A DNA stretch of 64,000 bases, taken from contig JBGVKV010000063.1 of the NCBI GenBank assembly GCA_045123975.1, positions 1-64,000 of the forward strand, read 5' to 3'. This stretch comes from SIG701 sp045123975. GTDB lineage: Bacteria > Bacillota > Clostridia > Oscillospirales > CAG-272. Every line of letters starts with the position of its first letter. The first letter of the stretch is position 1. The position numbers and the translations under genes are program-made. The notes beneath the pieces are model-generated. The model saw nothing but the letters and a program-made list of their open reading frames with translations. It searched no databases and was not told the origin of the DNA. Positions 47,870 through 56,920 of the stretch are shown piece by piece.

Positions 47870-48922
47870 TCAAGAGTTCTTTCCGTATAAAAGAGGCTTG
47901 TAGGCCTTGAACGCGCCGGGAATGGCGTGATTCTCCATATCCTCCGTGCCTGCCCAGGCATATCCGTCGGGCAATTCGGGCGGATCTCCCGCAAGAGATA
48001 CCATAAAACCGCTCATCTGCCACTCAATGTGGGAAAACAGATGACGGGAGGGGGAGAGAGGTGTCGGGACTCCAGGGGATACCCCGGGAAGAAATTCCCG
48101 CAGGCGGGCGAGGGCCTCTTTTTCCGACAACTCTTCCTCAAAGAGAAAGGGCTGCCACAATCCGGACAGAAGTCCTCCCTCCGGGCGACGGGCCAGAAGC
48201 CACTTGTTGTCCCACTGGGTTAGGAGAATGGTGATCTTTTGTATCCGTCGGGGCTTCTTTTCACCCCGTACGGGAAGATAGGATGCGCTGCCGGCGCCGT
48301 ATGCCGCGCACCGATCGGACAGCGGGCAATCCGCACACCGGGGCTCACCGGGTACGCAGACCAGCGCTCCCAATTCCATCAGTGCCTGGTTGAAATCGCC
48401 CGGTGTTTCCTTCGGCAATTCCTCTGTCACGCGGGCGGTGTAGCGCTTCTTCGTTGCACCCATCATAATATCGGCACGGTCGTTGTAGAGGCGGGAAAAT
48501 ACCCGCATCACGTTTCCGTCCACGGCGGGGACGGGGATGCCGTAGCTGATGGATGCAATGGCGCCGGCGGTGTACTCTCCAATGCCGGGCAGAGCCAGCA
48601 GTTCTTCATAGGTGGTGGGTAACTCCCCTCCGTATTGTTCCAGAAGTACAGCGGCAGCACGGCGCAGATTATCCGCCCGGCTGTAATAGCCCAGGCCCTC
48701 CCACAGCTTGTGCAGCCGATCGGTGGGGCACTGTGCCAGATCTGCGGGCGTAGGCAGTGCTTCCATAAAACGGGCGTAGTAGGGAAGCACCGCACTCATG
48801 CGGGTCTGCTGGAGCATGATCTCGCTGACCCAGATATGATACGGTGTGGGATCCTCCCGGAAGGGGAGGGACCGTCGGTTTTTATAAAACCACGTCAAAA
48901 GCGGCGTTGCAATATGCAGCAT
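47870..48922 (-). CDS. mutY: A/G-specific adenine glycosylase MutY
   Basis: 350 residues. EIMLQQTRMSAVLPYYARF near residue 34, the helix-hairpin-helix LPGIGEYTAGAIAS near residue 110 and the catalytic Asp in AVDGNVMRVFSRL near residue 134 are intact. The iron-sulfur site is C-x6-C-x2-C-x5-C (about 188-205), and the C-terminal domain is NUDIX-like for recognising 8-oxoG. It removes A paired with 8-oxoG. It lies 10 bp after the radical SAM gene. Confidence 0.95.
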   Translation of the reverse strand: MLHIATPLLTWFYKNRRSLPFREDPTPYHIWVSEIMLQQTRMSAVLPYYARFMEALPTPADLAQCPTDRLHKLWEGLGYYSRADNLRRAAAVLLEQYGGELPTTYEELLALPGIGEYTAGAIASISYGIPVPAVDGNVMRVFSRLYNDRADIMMGATKKRYTARVTEELPKETPGDFNQALMELGALVCVPGEPRCADCPLSDRCAAYGAGSASYLPVRGEKKPRRIQKITILLTQWDNKWLLARRPEGGLLSGLWQPFLFEEELSEKEALARLREFLPGVSPGVPTPLSPSRHLFSHIEWQMSGFMVSLAGDPPELPDGYAWAGTEDMENHAIPGAFKAYKPLLYGKNS

Positions 48923-48932
48923 AGTCTATCCT

Positions 48933-50507
48933 TTACGGTATGATTTCGGTGCGGTGATTTTGACGGTCGATAAGGACGCTTGTCCCGTCACTCAGACAGA
49001 TCACCTGAATGGTGGAGGGGTGTGCTTCCTTATGGGAGGCACAGTATACCCGCCGCAATTCGCCTTCACGGGGATCCCTTGGGGGATCCAGCTCGTCCGG
49101 CAGAGAGCCTGCCTCATGGGTCAGCCAATCCAGCATTAGACAATCGTCTACCTCAGATAACTTGTCCGACGGCACCCGATTCGCGGCAAATCGGCGGAAA
49201 GCGGAGAAGGCGTTCCTTTGGGATAATGCCCGCACGGCGGGAATGGCATCCGCCAGATCGGCGAAAAAGGCGAAGGGAGACTGTTCATCCGCCAAAAGAA
49301 AGGCGAGGGTGCGTGGGAAATTGCCGCCGCCCGCAAAGCGGTCCAGCACCTCGTCGATCCGGTGCAGACGGTAAAGTTCCTCGTAGGTAAGACAGTCGCT
49401 GACGAGCACCTCGTAAGGCGGGGCAGGGGAATATCGGTACCCCATTTCGTCACAGGTTGCCCGCAGGCTTGTCCCGGGCAAAAGCTTCAGAAATCCCAGC
49501 TGCAAAAGATCGCATACGGGGAAGGTCTCGTCAAAAGAGCGGGCGAATCGCTCAAAATTCTCGCAGGGCAATCCGGCGATCAAATCCGCGTGGACGTGGA
49601 TATTGCCTGTTTTGCGGATGCGGTCCAAAGCGGAGAGAATCTTTGCGGGATCGGCGTGCCGATCGATGGTGCGGAGGGTATCCGGATTGGTGGACTGCAC
49701 GCCGCATTCCAGCTGAATACGCCCCTTGGGCATGGCAGCCAGCGTGCGGAAGTTTTCCTCGTCCAAAAGATCGGCGCATACCTCGAAATGGTAGGTCTTC
49801 GAGAATGAATCTCCGGCCAAAGCCCGCCAGATAGCATCCGCCCGACGGCGGTCGAAATTGAAGGTGCGGTCCACGAATTTGATGACGGCTACGCCGTCCA
49901 TGGATTCAAATCGGGCCAGCTCCGCAATGGTTGCCTCAGCGGATTTTGCCCGTACCCCATGGGTGGCGGAGGACAGGCAGTAGGAGCAGCGGAAGGGGCA
50001 TCCTCTTGCGGATTCGTAATACAGAATTCCGCCGGTTTTTGTGTGGGGAGGGTACAGATCGTACAGGATTCCCGCCTGTTCAAATCCGCCATAGGGGGTG
50101 CCGCAGAGGATGGTGTGCTTGGGCGGCGGATTGTCTAAATAATCTGGGAAGGCGTCCTCGCCCTCACCGGCGATAATGTTGTCCACAAAAGGATGGCGCG
50201 CAAAAAAAGACACGTCCTCATAGGAGATTTCCGGCCCGCCCAACACGATCTTTGCCTCCGGGCGGAGCTGCCGCAGATCGGCGGCCAAAGAGAGAACGGT
50301 GTCCCGATTCCAGATGTACACAGAGAACCCGTACACGTCCGCATTCGCTTCATACAGCGCCGTAAGAAATTCCCGCCGCCGATCCTTAAGAGAGCGCTCA
50401 ATCAGGACCGCTTCGTGTCCCCGCAGAGTGAGCGCGCGGGCGATACAGCGAACGGCCAGATTGGTATGTACGTAGGATGCGTTGCAGGCAACGAGAGCGA
50501 CTTTCAT
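48933..50507 (-). CDS. B12-binding radical SAM protein (DUF4080 type)
   Basis: 524 residues. An N-terminal cobalamin-binding-like Rossmann domain (VALVACNASYVHTNLAVRCI) precedes a radical SAM barrel with ESARGCPFRCSYCLSS near residue 166 (C-x3-C-x2-C). The C-terminal part (about 400-524) fits DUF4080. The substrate is unknown. It is the second gene of the minus-strand unit that continues into mutY. Confidence 0.9.
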   Translation of the reverse strand: MKVALVACNASYVHTNLAVRCIARALTLRGHEAVLIERSLKDRRREFLTALYEANADVYGFSVYIWNRDTVLSLAADLRQLRPEAKIVLGGPEISYEDVSFFARHPFVDNIIAGEGEDAFPDYLDNPPPKHTILCGTPYGGFEQAGILYDLYPPHTKTGGILYYESARGCPFRCSYCLSSATHGVRAKSAEATIAELARFESMDGVAVIKFVDRTFNFDRRRADAIWRALAGDSFSKTYHFEVCADLLDEENFRTLAAMPKGRIQLECGVQSTNPDTLRTIDRHADPAKILSALDRIRKTGNIHVHADLIAGLPCENFERFARSFDETFPVCDLLQLGFLKLLPGTSLRATCDEMGYRYSPAPPYEVLVSDCLTYEELYRLHRIDEVLDRFAGGGNFPRTLAFLLADEQSPFAFFADLADAIPAVRALSQRNAFSAFRRFAANRVPSDKLSEVDDCLMLDWLTHEAGSLPDELDPPRDPREGELRRVYCASHKEAHPSTIQVICLSDGTSVLIDRQNHRTEIIP

Positions 50508-50532
50508 TTCGAAACTTCCTTTATCGTGATAC

Positions 50533-50922
50533 CTATATTATATCTTTTTTCCCCCGTTGCTTCAAGCGGATTTTCCGTTTTTGTCCCTTCTTTTTCTCCG
50601 GCGGGATCAGGTATCCGTTCTGCCAGCGATGGGTCAGCTCTTTCCGTGCCTCGGTGCGTCCCCGGTGGCGGAGAAGCAGCAGGTATTCCACCACCAGGAC
50701 ATCACCCTCCCGGCGAAGCGTGTAATCTGCCGTGTAGGTACGGGATATCCCCTCCGTATTGTGGACGATTTCTTCTATATATGCAGCGGCCCCATCCCGC
50801 AGTGCGCGGTAGAAGCCGTTGAGGGTGTCCGCGGCTCTGCGTTCGTTTTCGGCGTCTGCCTCAAATTGGGGATAGGCGATCCGTCCGCGCGCAAAGGCTT
50901 CGGTGATTCTGTTCTCTTTCAT
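50533..50922 (-). CDS. Hypothetical protein upstream of the radical SAM gene
   Basis: 129 residues, starting at the ATG at 50922 behind GGAGGATATAT. A beta-rich middle (GISRTYTADYTLRREGDVLVVEYLLLL) is followed by a very basic end (KKKGQKRKIRLKQRGKKD). No signal peptide or membrane segment. It looks like a DUF3298-type beta domain without its anchor, but I cannot assign a family. It lies 25 bp before the radical SAM start. Confidence 0.65.
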   Translation of the reverse strand: MKENRITEAFARGRIAYPQFEADAENERRAADTLNGFYRALRDGAAAYIEEIVHNTEGISRTYTADYTLRREGDVLVVEYLLLLRHRGRTEARKELTHRWQNGYLIPPEKKKGQKRKIRLKQRGKKDII

Positions 50923-50974
50923 ATATATCCTCCCTGCCTGCTTCAGTATATGTGGGCAGAATAGGGAAGATGTG

Positions 50975-51003
50975 TTGCAATCGGCCGTTTTTTCCTTTAT
51001 AAT
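50975..51003 (+). promoter_or_regulatory. Sigma-A promoter of rarA
   Basis: TTGCAA (50975-50980), 17-bp spacer, TATAAT (50998-51003), about 30 bp before the ATG at 51035. Confidence 0.75.
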
Positions 51004-51034
51004 GTATGTATACCGATCATTTGGAGTGAACATT

Positions 51035-52309
51035 ATGGCAGATTATATGCGTACCGCCCCGGCGGCGGATCGCCTTCGCCCCACCACCTTCGACGATATG
51101 TCAGGGCAAAAGCACCTGGTGGGTGAGCGGGGAGTGCTGAGACGCCTGGCGTCCTCGGGACGGATTCCCAGTATGATATTTTTTGGCCCGCCCGGTACGG
51201 GCAAGACCACGGCGGCTTCCATCATCGCCGCATCGTCTGGGATGACCTTGCGCCATCTCAACGCCACCACCGCATCTCTTGCCGACGTGCGTGCTGTAGC
51301 GGCGGAGACGGAAGGGCTGCTTGGTGCGGGAGGCATCCTTCTGTATCTGGACGAGATCCAGTATTTCAACCGCAAGCAGCAGCAGTCTCTTTTGGAGTAC
51401 GTGGAGGACGGACGGATCACCCTGATTGCCGCCACCACGGAAAATCCCTATTACTACGTATACGATGCGCTTCTGTCCCGCTGTTCCGTCTTCGAGTTCA
51501 AGCCGGTGACGGCGGCGGACATGCTGCCCCGGCTCCGCCGTGCGGCCGAGATGCTCTCGGAGGAATCCTCCCATCCTGTGATTTGCGAGGAGGAGGCTCT
51601 CTCCTATATTGCTTCCGTGTCCGGCGGCGACGTACGCCGCGGTGTGACCATGCTGGAGCAGGCTATCGCCTACGTGGCGGCGGGAGATGAGAGTGAGAAT
51701 GTTCTCACCCGGGATGTTGCCAGACAGTTCGTGCCGTCCATCTCCGCCGGCAATTTCGACGGGGACAGCGACGTGCATTACGATCTGCTCTCCTGTTTGC
51801 AAAAGTCTATCCGGGGATCGGATCCCTCGGCGGCGGTGTTCTATCTGGCGCGCCTGCTGGAGGGCGGCGATCTGATCTCTCCCTGCCGGCGGCTGATGGT
51901 CATCGCCAGCGAGGATATCGGCGCAGCCTATCCCATGGCGGCGGTGATCACCCGTGCCTGCGTGGAGAGCGCCAAGGAACTGGGTTTGCCGGAGGCACGG
52001 ATCCCTTTGGCCAATGCGGCGGTGATGCTGGCCACGGCTCCCAAATCCAACACGGCCTACGAGGCGCTGGATCGGGCGGCGGCAGACATCCGCGCAGGGA
52101 AGGGGTTGGTGATTCCCACCCATCTGCGATCCCCCCAGTTTAAGGGATACGTGTACCCCCACGATTACACCTACGATTACGTTCCCCAGCAGTATCTGCC
52201 CGATGACGTGGCGGGTGTGAAATATTATGAGTTTGGCGATAACAAAACCGAGGCGGCGGCCGCCGCCTATTGGGAAAAGGCCAAACGCGAGGGCGGAAAA
52301 AAGAAGTAA
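51035..52309 (+). CDS. rarA: Replication-associated recombination protein A
   Basis: 424 residues. The N terminus (LRPTTFDDMSGQKHLVG) and Walker A FFGPPGTGKTTAAS near residue 48 are followed by YLDEIQYFNRKQQQSLL and ATTENPYYYVYDALLSRCSVFEF, all as in RarA/WRNIP1. The C-terminal tetramerisation domain is present (IRGSDPSAAVFYLARLLEGG, VMLATAPKSNTAYEALD). RarA acts on stalled replication forks. GGAG precedes the ATG. Confidence 0.95.
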   Translation: MADYMRTAPAADRLRPTTFDDMSGQKHLVGERGVLRRLASSGRIPSMIFFGPPGTGKTTAASIIAASSGMTLRHLNATTASLADVRAVAAETEGLLGAGGILLYLDEIQYFNRKQQQSLLEYVEDGRITLIAATTENPYYYVYDALLSRCSVFEFKPVTAADMLPRLRRAAEMLSEESSHPVICEEEALSYIASVSGGDVRRGVTMLEQAIAYVAAGDESENVLTRDVARQFVPSISAGNFDGDSDVHYDLLSCLQKSIRGSDPSAAVFYLARLLEGGDLISPCRRLMVIASEDIGAAYPMAAVITRACVESAKELGLPEARIPLANAAVMLATAPKSNTAYEALDRAAADIRAGKGLVIPTHLRSPQFKGYVYPHDYTYDYVPQQYLPDDVAGVKYYEFGDNKTEAAAAAYWEKAKREGGKKK

Positions 52310-52358
52310 TTTCTCCCCGTAGGAAGAGTTTTGTGTGTCTGACGGAGGTTGTGAGACT

Positions 52359-53126
52359 ATGGAAAGAATCAAAAGCTTGAGTATCTATCAAAAAGGACTC
52401 CTTCTGTTTATGGCCGGCATAACACTGGTATTTACCGTGCTTTATCCGGTGACAATCGCAAGAGTTGGTTACAGATACAATGATGCCATTCTCGTTCCTT
52501 CACAAGAAAACGGAAATACACTGTATTCCGGAAAAATCAAAGGACAAAAGGCTTGTTTCAACGTATCGGATGACACGGTTGTGTTTCGATACGGGGATAA
52601 AACCTATGGACCGTACACCGTGAAGGAGGATCCTTCTGCCGTTCCCGAAGATCACGTAATGAAAGGAAGTATGACCGGAATCGAAGTGCGGGAAGGGGAG
52701 AGTATTCTGTTCCGCGGCGGTGTCATGGATGCGGGGGATTTTTATCGGTTTTGGAGTGAAGACGGAACAGGGGATAATGTTCACGGAATCTTTTATGTAA
52801 CCAGCGACGGAATCGCAAGGGACGGAAACGGCAATCCGGTGGATAGAATGAAGCCGTCAGTCTCTACTATCTATGATTTGCTCCATGATCCCGAATTGAC
52901 GCACAAAGGGAACGGGCTTGCCTGGTTAGGCGCTGTGTTTTTCTGTGTTCTTAACGCACTGTCCATTCTGTTTGCAGATGAGTTCTTCCGTTGGCATCTG
53001 ATGTTTCGGATTCGTAATGTATGGGATGCAGAGCCGACGGATTGGGCAATTGCAGGCAGATATATCGGCTGGACTACTGTGACGGCAGCGATCACGGTTC
53101 TGTTTGCTGTGGGACTGTTATGCTGA
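52359..53126 (+). CDS. Membrane protein of unknown function
   Basis: 255 residues after the ATG at 52359, which follows GGAGG. One membrane helix near the N terminus (about 14-34), an extracellular domain of about 150 residues rich in Gly, Asp and Tyr, and two C-terminal helices (about 185-205 and 230-253). I recognise no family. Codon use is less GC-biased than in flanking core genes, which may point to recent acquisition. It precedes a second small membrane protein by 32 bp. Confidence 0.7.
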   Translation: MERIKSLSIYQKGLLLFMAGITLVFTVLYPVTIARVGYRYNDAILVPSQENGNTLYSGKIKGQKACFNVSDDTVVFRYGDKTYGPYTVKEDPSAVPEDHVMKGSMTGIEVREGESILFRGGVMDAGDFYRFWSEDGTGDNVHGIFYVTSDGIARDGNGNPVDRMKPSVSTIYDLLHDPELTHKGNGLAWLGAVFFCVLNALSILFADEFFRWHLMFRIRNVWDAEPTDWAIAGRYIGWTTVTAAITVLFAVGLLC

Positions 53127-53158
53127 CAGAATAAGGATTTTATAAAGGAGGTTGCCTT

Positions 53159-53569
53159 GTGAAAAGGAGATTGCTTTATTTGATACTACCGATCGTGACG
53201 CTTGTTTTGGAAATCCTGCCCTACGGAGCCGTATGCAATTTTGCCAATCCGGAGGGTGCCCCCTGGAGAAAGACCTTTTCTTATTTTGATTTGACTCCCT
53301 TCGGATATGCCAATTTCGCTCCGCTGATTACCGCTGTCATCACTTGTATCGTTTTTCTTTTGGCCGTTGTCTTTTGCATAACGGGCAATCCTACGTGGGC
53401 GCTTAGGGCGAGAAACATTCTTTACGTCGGTGCCGCCTTCTCTCTTTGTCCGCTGCTTCTCGGTGTCCATTACTTTTCTGCCGTTGGCGCACTGATTACG
53501 GCATCTTTGATTGCCGAATTGCTTGTGATTCACCTCAGCATAAAACCGAATAAAAAAGCCATCGGATGA
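53159..53569 (+). CDS. Small four-helix membrane protein of unknown function
   Basis: 136 residues, starting at a GTG seven bases after AAGGAGG. Four membrane segments (about 4-22, 53-78, 82-100 and 106-128). No family recognised. It is probably co-transcribed with the gene at 52359. The terminator at 53552 begins inside its last codons. Confidence 0.68.
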   Translation: MKRRLLYLILPIVTLVLEILPYGAVCNFANPEGAPWRKTFSYFDLTPFGYANFAPLITAVITCIVFLLAVVFCITGNPTWALRARNILYVGAAFSLCPLLLGVHYFSAVGALITASLIAELLVIHLSIKPNKKAIG

Positions 53570-53585
53570 TCCGATGGCTTTTTGA
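53552..53585. terminator. Bidirectional terminator overlapping the end of the gene at 53159
   Basis: A 12-bp perfect stem (53555-53566 and 53570-53581) with a TGA loop that is the stop codon itself, flanked by A and T runs. Confidence 0.88.
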
Positions 53586-53602
53586 GTTGGATAAATAATA
53601 TA

Positions 53603-54136
53603 TTAGTAATTCTCTTTACGTACTTCGAAGAAGCTCTGGGGATGTACGCATACGGGGCATACGCCGGGAGCCTTCTTGCCGATTACCAGATGTCCGCAGT
53701 TGCGGCATTCCCACATGGTCTCCTCAGCCTTCTCGAATACCTTCTGCATCTCTACGTTGTTCAGAAGGGCGCGGTATCTTTCCTCGTGAGACTTCTCGAT
53801 AGCGGCAACCATACGGAAACGGGCAGCGATAGCCTTGAAGCCCTCTTCCTCTGCTTCCTTAGCGAAGGTGTCGTACATATCGGTCCACTCGTAGTTCTCG
53901 CCCTCAGCGGCAGCCTTCAGGTTGGCAGCGGTGTCGCCCAGCTCGCCCAGTTCCTTGAACCACAGCTTTGCGTGCTCTTTTTCGTTGTTAGCGGTGGATT
54001 CGAAGATAGCGGCGATCTGCTCAAAGCCTTCTTTTCTTGCTACGGATGCGAAGTAGGTGTACTTATTTCTTGCCTGAGATTCGCCTGCAAAAGCGGTCTG
54101 AAGATTTTTTTCGGTCTTGCTTCCCTTGAGTTCCAT
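53603..54136 (-). CDS. rbr: Rubrerythrin
   Basis: 177 residues: a four-helix di-iron domain with E-x-x-H motifs (AFAGESQARNKYTYFA, FESTANNEKEHAKLWF, AIEKSHEERYRALL) and a C-terminal rubredoxin-like domain (CRNCGHLVIGKKAPGVCPVC). It reduces hydrogen peroxide in anaerobes, taking electrons through the rubredoxin centre. It is second in the perR-rbr unit, 31 bp after perR. The leader has an AAGGAG-type site before the ATG. Confidence 0.96.
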   Translation of the reverse strand: MELKGSKTEKNLQTAFAGESQARNKYTYFASVARKEGFEQIAAIFESTANNEKEHAKLWFKELGELGDTAANLKAAAEGENYEWTDMYDTFAKEAEEEGFKAIAARFRMVAAIEKSHEERYRALLNNVEMQKVFEKAEETMWECRNCGHLVIGKKAPGVCPVCVHPQSFFEVRKENY

Positions 54137-54167
54137 GTGTGTTTCTCCTTTAAGTAAAGTAATTATT

Positions 54168-54542
54168 TTATTTATTTGCTGCCGCTTGACGGCATTTTGA
54201 ACATTGATAGTGAAGAGTCAGATCATACGATGTAATGTCCTTGTCTGCGTGATCCTGAAGGAAGGTATCGATTCCCTCGATGCGGATGTCCCGGATCTTA
54301 CCGCAAGTGGAGCATACCATATGATCGTGGGGAACGAACATCTTGTCGTACCGATCGGGCTGATCCGCAAAGGTAAGACGGACGATGTGTCCCGACTCGC
54401 TGAGATATTTCAGACTGTTGTACACGGTAGCGAGTGCAATGGTGGGCATCTGCTCACGGGCGGCCAGGTATATTTCCTCGGCGCTCAGATGGGCTTCGCT
54501 TCCGCGGACAATGGATAAAATCAGTTCGCGCTGCTTTGTCAT
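54168..54542 (-). CDS. perR: Fur-family peroxide-responsive repressor PerR
   Basis: 124 residues from the ATG at 54542, set by AAAAGGAG eight bases upstream. It has a winged helix (HLSAEEIYLAAREQMPTIALATVYNSLKYLSESG), the HDHMVC metal site and two CxxC motifs (CSTC near residue 81, CSKC near residue 117) for structural zinc. PerR senses peroxide by metal-catalysed oxidation of its His ligands (family knowledge). Two Per boxes frame its own promoter, and rubrerythrin follows, which supports PerR rather than Fur. Confidence 0.9.
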   Translation of the reverse strand: MTKQRELILSIVRGSEAHLSAEEIYLAAREQMPTIALATVYNSLKYLSESGHIVRLTFADQPDRYDKMFVPHDHMVCSTCGKIRDIRIEGIDTFLQDHADKDITSYDLTLHYQCSKCRQAAANK

Positions 54543-54554
54543 CACGCACTCCTT

Positions 54555-54569
54555 TTGGAATGATTCTAA
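54555..54569 (-). promoter_or_regulatory. Per box 2 (transcription-start side)
   Basis: TTGGAATGATTCTAA matches the consensus TTAGAATnATTCTAA with one change. It lies between the -10 box and the ribosome site of perR. Confidence 0.75.
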
Positions 54570-54573
54570 ATAT

Positions 54574-54602
54574 ATTATACACAGCACCATGGCGCTTGTC
54601 AA
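54574..54602 (-). promoter_or_regulatory. Consensus sigma-A promoter of perR-rbr
   Basis: On the minus strand TTGACA (54597-54602), 17-bp spacer, TATAAT (54574-54579), both perfect and framed by Per boxes. Confidence 0.85.
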
Positions 54603-54608
54603 TAGTTT

Positions 54609-54623
54609 TTAGAATAATTCTAA
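54609..54623. promoter_or_regulatory. Per box 1 (upstream of -35)
   Basis: TTAGAATAATTCTAA is a perfect 7-1-7 palindrome equal to the PerR consensus. It lies six bases upstream of the -35 box. Confidence 0.85.
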
Positions 54624-54697
54624 AAAATTTTTTAAGAAGCTATCCGGAGGGAGTTTCATAATCCGGGCACTGTCCCGCAATTTTTCCGCCGGGATTC

Positions 54698-54726
54698 TTG
54701 CAATGCGATAGCGGATGTGATATAAT
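54698..54726 (+). promoter_or_regulatory. Sigma-A promoter of the MutS-like gene
   Basis: TTGCAA (54698-54703), 17-bp spacer, TATAAT (54721-54726). The Per boxes are about 75 bp away, so control of this promoter by PerR is not implied. Confidence 0.75.
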
Positions 54727-54787
54727 CTTCATATATTGTGCCCTTGGGCAGGATTTGATGCGGATTCTCCGCAGGGAAGAGGTTAGT

Positions 54788-56413
54788 ATGGCTGAAATGA
54801 TCGACGTGTCGGATATCAGTCTGTTGTATCCGGACGGGGAAAGTATGCGCCGTGCCGGTCTGGGAGAGGGCGGTGGGCGCCTCAGCGACGTGACGGCGGA
54901 GCAGCTGGAACTGTATTATCTGATCGATTTGAAGAGCAGCGATATTGGTAGCTTTTTCACCTGCGACGTGGAAACGATCCGCTACCGACAAAAAACCTTT
55001 GCCGACATGGCAGAGAATCCGGAGCTTTCAAGAGTCCTCTTGAAAATGCTGCCTTTGCTTAATGATATCACCGAATTGCGCCGTATGGGCGAAGGGAACG
55101 GAGATTCCACCGAGTCCTATCTGTACAGCATCACGGAAGTGGAATTGTACACTTCCTTGATGGAGCATCTGAAAAACGGTCTTTTGCCCATTGCGGATAC
55201 ATTCAAAAGTCCTGCGTTCCGCCGCTTTGCGGATCGGATCCGCCATCTGACGGAGAGTGAGTATTACAGAGAGCTGAACGAAAAGCTGAATGAGCTGACC
55301 AAGCGTGTGCGGGAGATCAAGAGCATCACCGTGGGCGTAAATCTGGATTCCCAGCTTCGCCCCGAGCACGCCGGCGTGCTTTCCATCAATAATGAATATT
55401 TCAAGTCCGGCGAGATTTTGGATAAGATTCTCCGCCTGGATTTCAAAAACGATGAGATGACCTGTATTGCGTCTCTGGTGCCCTTCCGTCGGAATCAGAG
55501 CGAGAATCAGCAGATGGCATTGTCCTTTGCATTCAATTCCGCCATCAACGAGGTGTTCAAGACCTCCATCCGCTCCTGGCGGAAGGTGGTGCAGATGTAC
55601 GTGCTGGAAAACACGGATTTCCTCATTCGTATGATGCCGGAGATCGAGTTCGTCGTGAAGGCGGCGGAATTGATGGCGCGCCTCAAGGCGCAGGGATGCA
55701 CTCTCTGCTGTCCTGAGATCCGTCCCATGGAGGAAAAGCAATTTACCGCCCGCAGCCTGCAGAATCCTGTTGTGGCCTTGAAGATCGGCGGGGAAACGGT
55801 TCCCAACGACTTCTCCTTTGATGAGGACGGCATGATCTTCGTAATCACCGGCCCTAACCGAGGCGGCAAGTCTGTGACCACCTGTGCCGTGGGTCTGGCA
55901 TTCGTGATGGCCCAGCTGGGCCTGTACGTCTGCGCCGAGAGCGCAGTCATCAGCCCCTGCGACTGCATCTATACCCATTTCCCCACGGGATCCGAGGATA
56001 CCATCGACAAGGGACGTCTTGGCGAGGAGTGCGCCCGTCTGAACAGCATCTTTGAAACCCTGACGGAATACGGTCTGGTACTGCTGGACGAATCCCTTTC
56101 CTCCACCGGCTCCTACGAGGCATCCTACATTGCCGGCGAGGTGCTCCAGGGCTTCTCCATGGCCCGCTGCCGCTGTATATTCTCCACCCATCTTCACGAT
56201 CTGGCCGCATCCGTGGATCGGATCAACGGTGAGTGTGTACCCCGCGGCGGCGTGAAGATCGACAATATGGTGGCCGCCATCAACGAGGGCGAGCGATCCT
56301 TCAAGGTCCGGCGAGCCCGCCCCGACGGAAAGAGCTACGCCCGGGACATCGCCGAGAAGTACGGCTTGTCCTTCGACAAGATCCTGTCCCGTATTGAAGA
56401 AAACCGGAAATAA
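54788..56413 (+). CDS. MutS-family ATPase lacking the mismatch-recognition domain
   Basis: 541 residues. The first 320 form lever/clamp-type helices (MutS domain III-like). The ATPase has TGPNRGGKSVTTCA near residue 354, LLDESLSSTGSYEASYIAGE near residue 435 and FSTHLHDLA near residue 464. There is no mismatch-binding domain I and no Smr nuclease domain, so it is neither MutS nor MutS2; it resembles the poorly studied short MutS paralogues of Clostridia. The start could also be the ATG at 54758; GAAGAGG favours 54788. Confidence 0.82.
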   Translation: MAEMIDVSDISLLYPDGESMRRAGLGEGGGRLSDVTAEQLELYYLIDLKSSDIGSFFTCDVETIRYRQKTFADMAENPELSRVLLKMLPLLNDITELRRMGEGNGDSTESYLYSITEVELYTSLMEHLKNGLLPIADTFKSPAFRRFADRIRHLTESEYYRELNEKLNELTKRVREIKSITVGVNLDSQLRPEHAGVLSINNEYFKSGEILDKILRLDFKNDEMTCIASLVPFRRNQSENQQMALSFAFNSAINEVFKTSIRSWRKVVQMYVLENTDFLIRMMPEIEFVVKAAELMARLKAQGCTLCCPEIRPMEEKQFTARSLQNPVVALKIGGETVPNDFSFDEDGMIFVITGPNRGGKSVTTCAVGLAFVMAQLGLYVCAESAVISPCDCIYTHFPTGSEDTIDKGRLGEECARLNSIFETLTEYGLVLLDESLSSTGSYEASYIAGEVLQGFSMARCRCIFSTHLHDLAASVDRINGECVPRGGVKIDNMVAAINEGERSFKVRRARPDGKSYARDIAEKYGLSFDKILSRIEENRK

Positions 56414-56443
56414 GACAACTCTATATATAAGAGGTAAGAAACG

Positions 56444-56920
56444 ATGAATGAAGTATTGAAACTGTTGGAAGATAACGCCCGCCTCAGCGCGGAGCAGCTC
56501 TCCATGATGCTGGACAAGGAATCCGGCGATATCCGCGCTATGATCGATAAGTACGAGCAGGAACGCGTAATCCTGGGCTACAAGGCCATCATCGACTGGG
56601 ATAAGACGGACCGTGAGTCCGTGAGCGCCCTGATCGAGGTGAAGATCACTCCCCAAAGAGATCGCGGCTTCGACCGTGTGGCGGAGAAGATCTACAACTA
56701 TCCCGAGGTGGAGAGCTTGTATCTGATGTCCGGCGGCTTTGATCTGGCCGTGATGATCGAGGGTAAGACCATGAAAGAGGTAGCCTACTTCGTGGCAATG
56801 AAGCTGGCGCCCATCGAGGACGTCATCTCCACCGCCACCCACTTCGTTTTGCGGAAATACAAGGACAAGGGCGTTGTGTACGGCGCCGCTCCCGTGGATG
56901 AGAGAGGACAGGTTCTCTGA
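56444..56920 (+). CDS. Lrp/AsnC-family transcriptional regulator
   Basis: 158 residues: an N-terminal helix-turn-helix (RLSAEQLSMMLDKESGDIRAMI) and a C-terminal RAM ligand-binding domain (ALIEVKITPQRDRGFD, YLMSGGFDLAVMIEG). It should sense an amino acid. Its stop overlaps the aminotransferase start by one base, so it probably controls that operon. AGAGG precedes the ATG. Confidence 0.9.
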   Translation: MNEVLKLLEDNARLSAEQLSMMLDKESGDIRAMIDKYEQERVILGYKAIIDWDKTDRESVSALIEVKITPQRDRGFDRVAEKIYNYPEVESLYLMSGGFDLAVMIEGKTMKEVAYFVAMKLAPIEDVISTATHFVLRKYKDKGVVYGAAPVDERGQVL

